Assembly (NCBI GenBank): GCA_045654205.1
Contig: JAZOMZ010000011.1
Span: 225,423 to 289,422, forward strand
DNA: 64,000 nt
Direction of reading: 5' to 3'
From: Enterocola sp045654205
Lineage (GTDB): Bacteria; Bacteroidota; Bacteroidia; Bacteroidales; Paludibacteraceae
Part shown: positions 7,499 to 16,244 of the stretch, piece by piece
How positions within the stretch are numbered: the stretch's first letter is position 1
Layout of the letters: each line of letters starts with the position of its first letter
Notes under the pieces: generated by a model
Seen by the model: only the letters and a program-made list of their open reading frames with translations
Database searches by the model: none
Told to the model about the DNA's origin: nothing
Made by a program: the position numbers and the translations under genes

Positions 7499-8805
7499 AA
7501 TACTATAGTACTAACAAAAAAGTAGAAAATGTTTCTTTAGAAGAAGCAGTAGTTAAAGGACTTGCAGACGATAAGGGTTTGTTTATGCCTTACGAAATCA
7601 AAAAACTTCCAGCTGAGTTTTTTGAAAACATAGATAAAATGACTTTCCAAGAAATGTCTTTTGAAGTAGCAAAAGCATTCTTTGGCGAAGATGTGGAAGA
7701 AGAAGCACTTAAACAAATTGTTTATGATACACTTAGCTTCGACGTGCCACTAGTAAAGGTGAGCGAACGCATTTACAGCCTTGAGCTTTTCCACGGTCCT
7801 ACCCTTGCATTCAAAGACGTAGGCGGACGTTTTATGTCTCGTCTTCTTTCATATTTCATAAAGAAACAAGGTGCAGACAAAAATGTAAACGTGCTTGTAG
7901 CTACTTCTGGCGACACTGGTAGTGCAGTAGCAAACGGTTTCCTTGGTGTAGATGGCATCAATGTATATGTTCTTTATCCAAAAGGACTTGTAAGTGCTAT
8001 TCAAGAATGCCAATTCACCACTCTAGGCCAAAATATTACTGCTCTAGAAGTGGAAGGCACATTCGACGACTGCCAACGCCTAGTGAAATCTGCATTTATG
8101 GACGCAGAACTTAACGAAAAATTCAAACTTACATCTGCAAACTCTATAAATGTTGCTCGTTTCCTACCACAATCTTTCTATTATTTCTATGCTTACGCAC
8201 AACTTAAAAAACTAGGCAAAGAAAAAGAAGCTGTTATCTGCGTACCAAGTGGCAACTTTGGAAACATCACTGCAGGTCTATTTGCAAAACACATGGGACT
8301 TCCAGTGAAACGTTTCATCGCTGCAAACAACAGAAACGATATTTTCTTTGAATATCTAAAAACTGGCGAGTACAATCCACGCCCTTCTGTAGCTACTATT
8401 GCAAACGCAATGGATGTGGGCGACCCAAGCAACTTTGCTCGTGTAATTGACCTTTACAAAAACTCTCACGCTGAAATTTGCAAAGAAATTGGCGGTGCAA
8501 GATATACAGATGAAGACATCACAGCCACTATCAAAGAATGTTATAAAAACACTGGTTATCTGCTAGATCCACACGGAGCATGCGGTTATCAAGCACTTTA
8601 TGACCTTCTTCAAAATGGCGAGCAAGGTGTATTCCTAGAAACAGCACACCCTGCTAAATTCCTTTCTACTGTAGAAAACATCATTGGTGAAAAAGTAGAA
8701 ATTCCTGCAAAACTTCAAGAGTTTATGAAAGGCACAAAACAAAGTGTAGAAATTAGCAAGGAATTTGAAGACTTTAAGGGTTACTTATTAAACACCTTAA
8801 AATAA
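7495..8805 (+). CDS. thrC: Threonine synthase
   Basis: This 436-residue PLP enzyme converts O-phosphohomoserine to threonine, the last step of the pathway. The PLP lysine is Lys-107 in FHGPTLAFKDVGGRF. The phosphate-binding SGDTGSAVANGF follows, and the N-terminus has the threonine-synthase KGLADDKGLFMP segment. Length is normal. Its ATG overlaps the stop of apgM, so the two are translationally coupled, consistent with sequential steps (homoserine to phosphohomoserine to threonine). Confidence 0.95.
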   Translation: MKYYSTNKKVENVSLEEAVVKGLADDKGLFMPYEIKKLPAEFFENIDKMTFQEMSFEVAKAFFGEDVEEEALKQIVYDTLSFDVPLVKVSERIYSLELFHGPTLAFKDVGGRFMSRLLSYFIKKQGADKNVNVLVATSGDTGSAVANGFLGVDGINVYVLYPKGLVSAIQECQFTTLGQNITALEVEGTFDDCQRLVKSAFMDAELNEKFKLTSANSINVARFLPQSFYYFYAYAQLKKLGKEKEAVICVPSGNFGNITAGLFAKHMGLPVKRFIAANNRNDIFFEYLKTGEYNPRPSVATIANAMDVGDPSNFARVIDLYKNSHAEICKEIGGARYTDEDITATIKECYKNTGYLLDPHGACGYQALYDLLQNGEQGVFLETAHPAKFLSTVENIIGEKVEIPAKLQEFMKGTKQSVEISKEFEDFKGYLLNTLK

Positions 8806-8890
8806 ACGGTTATATATTAATTGTTAGTTTTATTTCTTTAAGGTACGGTCAGCAAACCGACCTAACACCTAAACGACTAAACAACAAAGA

Positions 8891-10768
8891 ATGTCCAATA
8901 AAATCAACAACATAAAAAAGATTTTATACTCTTCTTTGGAAGAAAAAAGACTGGGTAGAGCATTGGCACAGATAGCATTAATAGCATCTGGCGCTAATGC
9001 CGAACGTCTTTCTGAAATAAAAGAAAACTACGAAAGACTCTTAGACTTCTACTTCTCATACCCTTCCGACGATCCAAACAGAGACTCTGTTTATAACAAA
9101 CTAATTAAAGAAACATACGAGCTCATCGACGATGTTTGTGCAGAGAAAAAGAGCAAGGATATGAGCTACAATCCTGCATTTTCTGCATTTTGGCAAGAAA
9201 ATAGAATAACAGAAGAGTTAAAAAACAAAGCTAATGGACTATTAAAAACCAATTCCGATACAGAAGAAGCATTAAGCGAAAGCCAAATTAACAATATCTG
9301 CCTAAGCGTTGCAGCAATCACTATTAGTTGCATTGAGGTGTTTGATGCAGAAAAAATTATTCTTCTTATCAAATTTTCAAACCACGAAGACAAAAAAGTC
9401 TCAATTAGAGCTTTTGTAGGTCTGCTTTTGTGTCTTCAAATTCACAAAAACAGATATTCTTTTTATCCTAATATCAACAATGAGTTAAACCTGCTATTTA
9501 ATTCTGACGAGAAAATAGAGTTGGCTCAAATCATTTACAAACAACTACTTAGAGCCAAACAAACAGAAAAAATCACCAAAGATATTAAGGAAAATATCAT
9601 TCCACTTATTACCAAAATTGCTCCAAAAATCAACGAAGACCTTACAATAAACAAAAACAAAGATTGGGACGGAGAAACCGAGAATATTCAGCAAATGCTA
9701 GAAGAAAGTGGAGTGAGCAAAAAAATGGAAAGTTTCCAAGAACTAATGATGGAAGGAGCTGACACAAACTTTAGTTCTTTCCAACATTTAAAAGATATGG
9801 CATTTTTCCAAAATATAGAAAATTGGTTTATGCCATTCTACCACGAGAGCAAGGATTTGGACGGATTGAGAAACGAAAATCCAGACATCTTGGACATGGT
9901 AGATAATATTTTCTTCTTATGTGATTCTGATAAATATTCATTTTGTCTGAATCTTGTAAGAATACCTTCTAATGCTAGAAACACCCTATCTGAGCAACTT
10001 AAAGTCACTTCCGACAAGAAGATTGACGAGAGTTCAGAAAAAGACATTTCAAATCTTTATATCCAAGATTTGTATCGTTTTTACAAACTATATAAAGGCA
10101 AAGACCAACTTCTAGATCCATTTACAGATAGTTTTAATATCTATAAATCACCATTCTTTAGGTTCCTAAATGAAGAAAATACCTACATCTGTGAACTAGC
10201 AGATTTTTACTTCACCAAAGAACAATATGAAGATGCTCTATATGCTTTCCAATTTTCTGATGCCACAGCAAGCGTAGAAACATTGAAAAAGATTGGTTAT
10301 TGTTACCAAAAACTTATGGACTACAGAAAAGCCATAGAGAATTACGAAAAATGTGAGATTATAGAAGAAGGTAATCTGTGGGTAAATAAAAATATTGCAT
10401 ATTGCTACAAAAAACTATCTAAATACGATTCTGCACTTAAATATTACCAAATAGCAGATTCTCTTAGCGAAAACAACATAAGCATCATTTACAATTTGGC
10501 TGTTTGCTATACAGAACTAAAAGAATTTGAAAAGGGACTTAATCTATTTTACAAAATTGATTATCTAGAGGCAGAAGCCACACATAGTGAAAAATTCTAT
10601 CTATACAAAGGGCATTGTCTATGGACAAACGGCAAGAAAACAGAGGCAATAGAAAACTATAAAAAATATCCATACGACAAACTTTTTGATGAGTTAACCA
10701 ACTCTCCTATAGGACTTTCGAACATAGAATGTATCTACATTTCAGATTATGTTAGATATCTAAAATAA
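8891..10768 (+). CDS. TPR-repeat protein of unknown function
   Basis: This 625-residue cytoplasmic-looking protein has no signal peptide. The first 400 residues are helical and charged, with no recognised domain. Residues about 430-560 hold at least four tetratricopeptide repeats, with units such as YEDALYAFQFSDA, YRKAIENYEKCE and YDSALKYYQIADS each following a GYCY or AYCY turn. TPR arrays mount protein-protein contacts; the partner is unknown. Five bases separate it from the ZIP transporter gene. Similar large TPR proteins are common in Bacteroidales and mostly uncharacterised. Confidence 0.75.
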   Translation: MSNKINNIKKILYSSLEEKRLGRALAQIALIASGANAERLSEIKENYERLLDFYFSYPSDDPNRDSVYNKLIKETYELIDDVCAEKKSKDMSYNPAFSAFWQENRITEELKNKANGLLKTNSDTEEALSESQINNICLSVAAITISCIEVFDAEKIILLIKFSNHEDKKVSIRAFVGLLLCLQIHKNRYSFYPNINNELNLLFNSDEKIELAQIIYKQLLRAKQTEKITKDIKENIIPLITKIAPKINEDLTINKNKDWDGETENIQQMLEESGVSKKMESFQELMMEGADTNFSSFQHLKDMAFFQNIENWFMPFYHESKDLDGLRNENPDILDMVDNIFFLCDSDKYSFCLNLVRIPSNARNTLSEQLKVTSDKKIDESSEKDISNLYIQDLYRFYKLYKGKDQLLDPFTDSFNIYKSPFFRFLNEENTYICELADFYFTKEQYEDALYAFQFSDATASVETLKKIGYCYQKLMDYRKAIENYEKCEIIEEGNLWVNKNIAYCYKKLSKYDSALKYYQIADSLSENNISIIYNLAVCYTELKEFEKGLNLFYKIDYLEAEATHSEKFYLYKGHCLWTNGKKTEAIENYKKYPYDKLFDELTNSPIGLSNIECIYISDYVRYLK

Positions 10769-10773
10769 CATTT

Positions 10774-11526
10774 ATGCAAGCAGTTTGGATTTCGGCTTTA
10801 GCACTTTGCTTGGCCTCTATTATAGGGTCGCTTATTGGATTAACCTTCAAGGGGTTAAGCCACAAGACCAACGACATCATTATGGGATTCTGTGCCGGCA
10901 TTATGTTGGCAGCATCGGTAGTGGGTCTTATTCTTCCTGCCACAGAAATGGCAGGAAGTGCTGGTTGGTGGCAAATGGCAATAGGTGTGCTACTTGGGGC
11001 TATATTTTTGAACCTACTCGACAACATCACCCCTCACCTACATAGGATAACAGGCCTAGAACCAGAATCTCACAACAACAACGCACAAATCAACAAAGTT
11101 CTACTTTTTGTACTAGCTATTGCCCTTCACAAACTTCCAGAAGGCATTGCCGCAGGCGTAGGATTCAACCACGTAGATGATAGTTCTGCATGGAGTGTAA
11201 CACTTGGTCTTGCAATGCAAAATATTCCAGAAGGTATGGTAGTAATTTCTCCTCTACTACTAGCAGGAGTAAACAGATGGCGTACATTCTTTATATCACT
11301 AGCAATAGGCTTACTAGAAATAATTGGTGTGTGGATTGGCTACGGACTTGGTGCCATTTCAATTGTGATGCTACCTATTATGCTTGCCTTTGCAGGCGGT
11401 GCAATGCTCTACGTTATCAGCGACGAAATGATACCAGAGACTCACGCACATGGTTATCACAAAGCTGCCACATTTGCCCTGCTAATAGGCTTTATGACAC
11501 TAGTATTCCTAGAAGGTGCTATGTAA
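10774..11526 (+). CDS. ZIP-family divalent metal transporter
   Basis: The 250-residue protein has about eight hydrophobic helices. It carries the two metal-site motifs of ZupT/GufA-like ZIP proteins: HKLPEGIAAGVGF in TM4 (about residues 115-127) and QNIPEGMVVISPLL in TM5 (about 150-163). ZIP transporters import zinc or other divalent cations into the cytoplasm. A short His-containing loop (DNITPHLHRITG) precedes TM4. It overlaps nothing but lies in a tight row with the TPR gene and dsbD (15 bases), suggesting one transcript. Confidence 0.9.
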   Translation: MQAVWISALALCLASIIGSLIGLTFKGLSHKTNDIIMGFCAGIMLAASVVGLILPATEMAGSAGWWQMAIGVLLGAIFLNLLDNITPHLHRITGLEPESHNNNAQINKVLLFVLAIALHKLPEGIAAGVGFNHVDDSSAWSVTLGLAMQNIPEGMVVISPLLLAGVNRWRTFFISLAIGLLEIIGVWIGYGLGAISIVMLPIMLAFAGGAMLYVISDEMIPETHAHGYHKAATFALLIGFMTLVFLEGAM

Positions 11527-11541
11527 AATTGAGTTAACCTT

Positions 11542-13443
11542 ATGAAAAAGATTATATTCATATTATTTGTTTTGCCAATGGCAGTGATGGCACAATTTAG
11601 TGCTAACATTGGTAGTCCTCTAGGCATTATGGACGGAGGCATAATGGGTATGGGTGCTCCTATGCAAATGGAAAATCCTGTTACTTGGAGCTGCAAAGTG
11701 AGCGAAGATGAAGACTCTAAAGTAGAAATCTGCCTAAAGGCGAATATTCAAGAAGGTTGGCATCTATATTCTCAACATCAAAATGGTACGGGCCTACCGC
11801 TAAAGTTGGAAATACAGCCTAATGGCAACTTCAGACCAAACAATTCACTTTTTTGGATAGAATCACCTAAATATATAGAGGTTTTTGAACCTATTTTAAA
11901 AACTACAGAAAGATATTTAGCTTCTGAGGCTACATTTACCACATCTATAATAAGGTGTAATGCCGACACATTCTCCGTGAAAGTAAATATTTCTGGGCAA
12001 GCCTGCCAAGATGACGGAATGTGCGTGCCTGTGGAAGAAACTATCACTGTGCTTGTGCCTGCCACAACAGCATCTGCGCGTGCAGAAAATTCAGAAGAAA
12101 ACCTACTTTGGTTTTTCCTACTTGCCTTTGGAGGCGGTCTGCTAGGTATTCTTACCCCATGCGTATTGCCAATGATACCTATGACGGTATCTTATTTCCT
12201 AAAACACGGAGGCAAACGTTACGCAGTATTTTATGGCATTTCCATTGTGCTTATCTACATAATATTAGGTCTTGTACTTTCTGTTCTTTTAGGACACGAC
12301 TTTGCAAATATTCTGAGCACACACTGGCTACCAAATATTATTTTCACCCTTATTTTCATAGTTTTCGCACTTTCACTTTTCGGATATTATGAAATTTCGC
12401 TTCCTAGCAAATGGGTAAACACATCTGTAAAAAATGAAGAAAGAGCTGGCTATGTAGGGGTATTCTTCATGGCACTAACACTTGTTTTGGTATCATTCTC
12501 ATGCACACTTCCTATTGCTGGAGCAGTAGCACTGGGTGCTGCAAACGGTAGTTTCTTGAAGCCACTTATTGGCATGCTAGGTTTCTCGCTTGCATTTGCA
12601 TTGCCATTTGGACTGTTTGCTTTCTTCCCAAACCTACTAAACAAAATGCCAAAATCTTCTTCGTGGATGGGCACACTCAAAGTTATCTTAGGTTTTGTGG
12701 AACTTGCATTTGCTCTTAAATTCTTTAGCGTGCCAGACCAAACATACCATTGGGGGCTACTTTCTCGAGAACTATACCTAGGTATTTGGATTGTACTATT
12801 CGCCCTACTTGGTTTATACTTCCTTGGTGCAATCAAATTCCCTATCAACGACAGCGAAAAACCAAAAATTACATGGAAACGAGTTAGCGCAGCTGTTGCT
12901 TCATTCTTGTTTGTTGCATATATGATAAGTGGTTTCTTTGGTGCTCCGCTAAACATACTTTCTGGTTGGCTTCCGCCTAAAACAGAAAAAATAGAGCACA
13001 TCGAAGGAGTTTCACATTCTGGTAAATTGCAAGGTATCCACGGTGTAAACTGCTATTTCGACTACGAAGAAGCATTAGCAGTTGCTAAAGCAGCTGGCAA
13101 ACCAGTTTTCATTGACTTCACTGGTCATGGTTGTGTAAACTGCCGTAAAATGGAAGAACTTGTGCTTTCTAATGCAGAAATTATAAACATCCTAAACGAA
13201 AAATATGTGGTTTGTGCACTTTATGTAGATGATAAGGTGATAAAACTAGACGAGCCATACATCACTGCCGAAGGCAACACATTAGAATACTTAGGACAAA
13301 AGAACACCTATATCCAGAGCAAAATCTACGGCTACAACGCCCAACCTTGCTACATTATAGTAGATGCTGCCACTGGCGCAAAGGTAAAAGAACCGATGTT
13401 CTACGAAACAGATGTAGAAAAGTTTGTAGAGTACTTGAAATAA
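11542..13443 (+). CDS. dsbD: Thiol:disulfide interchange protein DsbD
   Basis: DsbD carries electrons from cytoplasmic thioredoxin across the inner membrane to periplasmic thiol enzymes. The 633 residues give a signal peptide, an N-terminal alpha-like domain with a Cys pair (QACQDDGMCVP), an eight-helix transmembrane domain with LTPCVLPMIPMTVSYF and a second membrane Cys (FSCTLPIAG), and a C-terminal thioredoxin domain with CVNC at about 531-534. All three redox Cys pairs appear present. It starts 15 bases after the ZIP gene. A palindromic repeat begins 7 bases after its stop. Confidence 0.92.
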   Translation: MKKIIFILFVLPMAVMAQFSANIGSPLGIMDGGIMGMGAPMQMENPVTWSCKVSEDEDSKVEICLKANIQEGWHLYSQHQNGTGLPLKLEIQPNGNFRPNNSLFWIESPKYIEVFEPILKTTERYLASEATFTTSIIRCNADTFSVKVNISGQACQDDGMCVPVEETITVLVPATTASARAENSEENLLWFFLLAFGGGLLGILTPCVLPMIPMTVSYFLKHGGKRYAVFYGISIVLIYIILGLVLSVLLGHDFANILSTHWLPNIIFTLIFIVFALSLFGYYEISLPSKWVNTSVKNEERAGYVGVFFMALTLVLVSFSCTLPIAGAVALGAANGSFLKPLIGMLGFSLAFALPFGLFAFFPNLLNKMPKSSSWMGTLKVILGFVELAFALKFFSVPDQTYHWGLLSRELYLGIWIVLFALLGLYFLGAIKFPINDSEKPKITWKRVSAAVASFLFVAYMISGFFGAPLNILSGWLPPKTEKIEHIEGVSHSGKLQGIHGVNCYFDYEEALAVAKAAGKPVFIDFTGHGCVNCRKMEELVLSNAEIINILNEKYVVCALYVDDKVIKLDEPYITAEGNTLEYLGQKNTYIQSKIYGYNAQPCYIIVDAATGAKVKEPMFYETDVEKFVEYLK

Positions 13444-13450
13444 GGACATA

Positions 13451-13528
13451 TTATGTATAAGGGTTAACCCCTAGGGATTAAAAACGAAGCCTGCGGCAAA
13501 ATCCCTATTGCTTAACCCTTATCCATAA
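13451..13528. repeat. 80-bp palindromic repeat, copy 2
   Basis: Outer arms 13451-13467 and 13512-13528 (17 bases, one mismatch) enclose CTAGGGAT, a central GCCTGCGGCAAAAT and ATCCCTA. The plan is the same as at 5008-5088 and 21073-21152. It starts just after dsbD. Confidence 0.85.
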
Positions 13529-13542
13529 AATATAAAAGAAAA

Positions 13543-13596
13543 CTAAGTATTGACCCTCATTAATAATATATAAAAGATAACTAAGTCTTAACCTTA
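13543..13596. repeat. Two right-half fragments of the palindromic repeat
   Basis: 13543-13568 reads as the right arm of copy 1 (CTAAGTATTGACCCTCAT, then TAATAATA). 13581-13596 (CTAAGTCTTAACCTTA) matches the right arm of copy 3. The left halves are missing, so this spot holds one full copy and two partial ones. Confidence 0.65.
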
Positions 13597-13738
13597 CAAT
13601 TTACTTTTATATTTAAAGATAAATTTATATAATTCCACTGCGTAAAAATACTCAGCCGACTGCGTAAAATGCAAGCTCTCACATAAAAAGTTGAATATCA
13701 AGATATTATTAAATAAATTAAGCAATACTTTACTTGAA

Positions 13739-14287
13739 ATGAAGCGAATTATTTACATACTATGTTTTATCTGTATTTTGCTTAGTTCGTGTACTAGAGA
13801 ATATAAAATAAATCATTTAGAGCATAATATTATAACATACAACGATTTACCTTCAACAATTAAAGAAAATGTTTTTGATAATCATGAAAAATTCATAACA
13901 ACTTTTTTTATCCAATTAGATAGTGTAAGTAATTATGTATATAAAGTTGAGAAGACATTTTTACCATGGGTAAATAAAAGTTATATATGCGATACTGTTA
14001 ATGCTATCTATTATGATATTTCAAAAGAAATACCACCAAGTATTCTTTTAAAAGACAAATTATACATACCTACACAACAAGCGAAAATAGCCCAATACAA
14101 AATAGACGAAATTCCATTTTATGTCTATGATTTAAGCATGTACAACGAACAATACTTTACCTTTACTGAAATACTGCTTTTGCAATTATTTTGGGGTGCG
14201 GCGGTTTATGCAATAAGTGCTATCATACTTATTGTTTTATTAGTATCTATAAAAAAGTGGAAGTTTACCAAAGCATTATTGGCATGA
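13739..14287 (+). CDS. Lipoprotein with C-terminal membrane segment, unknown function
   Basis: I choose the ATG at 13739 because it places a clean lipoprotein signal, IYILCFICILLSSC, at the N-terminus; an upstream in-frame ATG at 13691 would bury it. The protein has 182 residues. The body is polar with no family I recognise, and a C-terminal hydrophobic helix (about 25 residues) precedes KKWKFTKALLA. The frame stays open for 55 further codons after the TGA at 14285-14287 and encodes two more hydrophobic helices, so the stop may be an in-frame nonsense mutation. Confidence 0.55.
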   Translation: MKRIIYILCFICILLSSCTREYKINHLEHNIITYNDLPSTIKENVFDNHEKFITTFFIQLDSVSNYVYKVEKTFLPWVNKSYICDTVNAIYYDISKEIPPSILLKDKLYIPTQQAKIAQYKIDEIPFYVYDLSMYNEQYFTFTEILLLQLFWGAAVYAISAIILIVLLVSIKKWKFTKALLA

Positions 14288-14455
14288 CTGATACACTTTA
14301 TCATTGTACTACCCCTTTCCATTGGAATATGGTTATATTTACCTAATTTTACTGCACCTATGGATTTAATGTTTTTAGAAATAATAAATATACCTGCACT
14401 TATAGCCGAATGCGTTGTTATACTAGTTATGGGTTGGGGTATAAAGAACAAATAA
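14288..14455 (+). pseudogene. In-frame continuation after a TGA, two hydrophobic helices
   Basis: This continues the reading frame of the lipoprotein at 13739 after its TGA and ends with TAA at 14453. It contains IIVLPLSIGIWLYLP and later LIAECVVILVMGWGI, both good membrane segments. It has no ATG until the middle (MDLMFLEI). It is either the detached 3' end of the preceding gene or a small membrane protein that starts at a non-ATG codon. Confidence 0.4.
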
Positions 14456-14471
14456 AATAAGAAACACCGAA

Positions 14472-14600
14472 ATGAAAAAGCGAATTTTAGTAATTGGTAT
14501 CTTACTATTAAATATTTGCCATACTTATGCCGGTAATAATGGTTCTGATATCATTACCATTACACCTACATATACGCAAGAAGATTTAGATATTAACTGA
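14472..14600 (+). CDS. Short secreted peptide, probably a truncated gene
   Basis: This 42-residue ORF begins with a good signal peptide (MKKRILVIGILLLNICHTYA) and has only about 22 residues after it (GNNGSDIITITPTYTQEDL). It lies 16 bases after the preceding frame ends. The mature part is too short for most secreted proteins, and I see no continuation in another frame, so it is probably the surviving 5' end of a longer gene. A real short secreted peptide cannot be excluded. Confidence 0.35.
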   Translation: MKKRILVIGILLLNICHTYAGNNGSDIITITPTYTQEDLDIN

Positions 14601-14705
14601 CGTTCATCAATATATCCTAATTCCCAATTTTTTATTACCATCTTAAAATAATTCCTAATTCCTAATTGCCTGTCGGCGATTTTATTCCCTACGGTCATCA
14701 ACACG

Positions 14706-14757
14706 TGCTCACGTTCGGGATGATAAATAAATTTATTCTCCTCTCACTTAATCGCAA
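14706..14757. repeat. Dispersed element with TGCTCACGTTCGG, copy 2
   Basis: TGCTCACGTTCGG followed by GATGATAAATAAA and ending CTCTCACTTAATCGCAA matches the element at 5118-5170. It ends 42 bases before the fba -7 element. A CTAATTC heptamer run lies upstream (14648-14665). Confidence 0.6.
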
Positions 14758-14799
14758 AATTCCTAAATAAAAATATTTTCATTTTTGAATTTTATTACT

Positions 14800-14807
14800 T
14801 ACCTTTG
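14800..14807 (+). promoter_or_regulatory. Promoter -7 element of fba
   Basis: TACCTTTG matches TAnnTTTG and lies 51 bases before the fba ATG. Confidence 0.65.
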
Positions 14808-14858
14808 TATCTCGTTATAAAAAAGAAACTTTATTAACTAATTATTAATAATTACAGT

Positions 14859-15854
14859 ATGGTAAACTACAAAGAATTAGGTCTAGTAAACACTAAAGAA
14901 ATGTTTGCTGGTGCTATTAAAGGAGGTTATGCTATCCCAGCATTCAACTTCAACAACATGGAACAAATGCAAGCTATCATCACTGCTTGTGCTGAACAAA
15001 AATCTCCAGTTATCCTTCAAGTATCTTCTGGTGCGCGTAAATACGCTAACCAAACTTTACTTCGCTACATGGCTCAAGGTGCTGTAGAATTTGCTAAAGA
15101 ACTAGGTTGGGAAAAACCACAAATCGCTCTTCACTTAGACCACGGTAACTCTTTCGAGTTATGCAAAAGCTGTGTAGACATGGGCTTCTCTTCAGTTATG
15201 ATCGACGGTTCTCACCTTCCATACGAAGAAAACGTAGCTCTAACTAAACAAGTTGTAGAATATGCTCACCAATTTGGTGTAACTGTAGAAGGTGAACTTG
15301 GTGTATTAGCTGGTGTAGAAGACGACGTAGTAGCTGAACACAGCAACTATACTCAACCAGAAGAAGTTATCGACTTCGTTACTCGCACAGGTTGTGACTC
15401 TCTAGCTATCTCTATAGGTACTTCTCACGGTGCTAACAAATTCACTCCAGAACAATGTACTCGTGACGAAAACGGTATCTTAATCCCACCTCCATTACGT
15501 TTCGACATCCTTAAAGAAATTGAAGAAAAACTTCCTGGATTCCCAATCGTACTTCACGGTTCTTCTTCAGTTCCACAAGAATACGTTAAAATCATCAACG
15601 AAAACGGTGGTAAACTAAAAGACGCTGTAGGTATTCCAGAAGAACAACTTCGTAAAGCTGCTGCTTCTGCTGTTTGCAAAATCAACATCGACTCTGACGG
15701 CCGTTTAGCTATGACAGCTGCAGTACGTCAATTCTTCAACACAGACCCAGACAAATTTGACCCACGTCAATATCTAGGACCTGCTCGTGAAGAACTTAAA
15801 AAACTTTATACTCATAAAGTAGTGAACGTATTAGGTAGCGCAGGCAAAGCCTAA
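14859..15854 (+). CDS. fba: Class II fructose-bisphosphate aldolase
   Basis: The enzyme cleaves fructose 1,6-bisphosphate to DHAP and glyceraldehyde 3-phosphate using zinc. The 331 residues show LHLDHGNSFE with catalytic Asp-94 and zinc His-95, the VEGELG segment near 143-148, SIGTSHG, VLHGSSSV with a zinc His, and KINIDSDGR. Length fits the longer class II form. Codons are strongly biased to GCT, GGT, ACT and CGT, as in highly expressed genes. It has its own promoter and a strong palindrome plus terminator downstream, so it is probably monocistronic. Confidence 0.95.
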   Translation: MVNYKELGLVNTKEMFAGAIKGGYAIPAFNFNNMEQMQAIITACAEQKSPVILQVSSGARKYANQTLLRYMAQGAVEFAKELGWEKPQIALHLDHGNSFELCKSCVDMGFSSVMIDGSHLPYEENVALTKQVVEYAHQFGVTVEGELGVLAGVEDDVVAEHSNYTQPEEVIDFVTRTGCDSLAISIGTSHGANKFTPEQCTRDENGILIPPPLRFDILKEIEEKLPGFPIVLHGSSSVPQEYVKIINENGGKLKDAVGIPEEQLRKAAASAVCKINIDSDGRLAMTAAVRQFFNTDPDKFDPRQYLGPAREELKKLYTHKVVNVLGSAGKA

Positions 15855-15857
15855 GTC

Positions 15858-15975
15858 GAGCTATTTTAAGAGGTAATTTTCACGCTGTGTTTTGTCCTCG
15901 TAATCCTCATTTACGTATGTAAACTCCGGTTACTCAGACTGCACACATCTAAAAATTCCTCACTTAAAATAACTC
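15858..15975. repeat. 118-bp near-perfect palindromic element after fba
   Basis: The outer arms (15858-15880 and 15951-15975) pair imperfectly as GAGCTATTTTAAG against CTTAAAATAACTC. The centre, TTTACGTATGTAAA (15910-15923), sits exactly at the midpoint. Secondary arms GTAATCC and CGGTTAC flank it. The whole could fold into a large cruciform or RNA hairpin. A separate terminator follows at 15992. Confidence 0.65.
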
Positions 15976-15991
15976 TTTACATAGCAATCAA

Positions 15992-16026
15992 AAAACGGAT
16001 AGTTTCAAAATGAAACTATCCGTTTT
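15992..16026 (+). terminator. Strong intrinsic terminator
   Basis: A perfect 16-bp stem (15992-16007 with 16011-16026) has a 3-base loop. Its 3' arm ends in TTTT, followed by GTTTTT. It ends the fba transcript. Confidence 0.9.
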
Positions 16027-16139
16027 GTTTTTACTTATAATTTGCAAGCAAAATAGATTGATTTGGTTATATATTGAAAGTTTGCGAAAATTATTTATAC
16101 AAAGATGTGGGGTTATTTCACTGTGATGGTAAAATTGAG

Positions 16140-16147
16140 TAATTTTG
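16140..16147 (+). promoter_or_regulatory. Promoter -7 element of gdhA
   Basis: TAATTTTG followed by C matches TAnnTTTG. The leader would be about 90 nt and includes the conserved-loop hairpin at 16177-16203. Confidence 0.55.
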
Positions 16148-16176
16148 CATCGTTAAAAAAGGCAATTCGGGAGCTT

Positions 16177-16203
16177 CGGGCACTTCGACAGGCTCAGTGA
16201 CCG
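16177..16203. repeat. Conserved-loop hairpin repeat, copy 1 (CACTTCGACAGGCTCAGTG)
   Basis: CGGGCACTTCGACAGGCTCA then GTGACCG can fold as CGG/CCG and CAC/GTG arms around TTCGACAGGCTCA. The same core occurs at 20001-20077 (two copies) and 29155-29193, with a variant at 49057-49075. Here it lies inside the gdhA leader. Confidence 0.7.
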
Positions 16204-16244
16204 AAACAATAAAAAATTAAATTAATTTTCTAAACATTATAATT

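Noticed and set aside
10785..11537. Alternative plus-strand frames across the ZIP transporter
   Set aside because: They are Cys/Trp/Arg-rich frame-shift translations of the transporter gene and have no start signals of their own.
14284..14346. ATG at 14284 as start of a small gene
   Set aside because: That frame stops after 20 codons; the hydrophobic helices are in the frame of the preceding lipoprotein.
16177..16203. The gdhA leader hairpin as a riboswitch
   Set aside because: The same loop occurs after unrelated genes and at 49057, so it is a dispersed repeat and not a gdhA-specific sensor.
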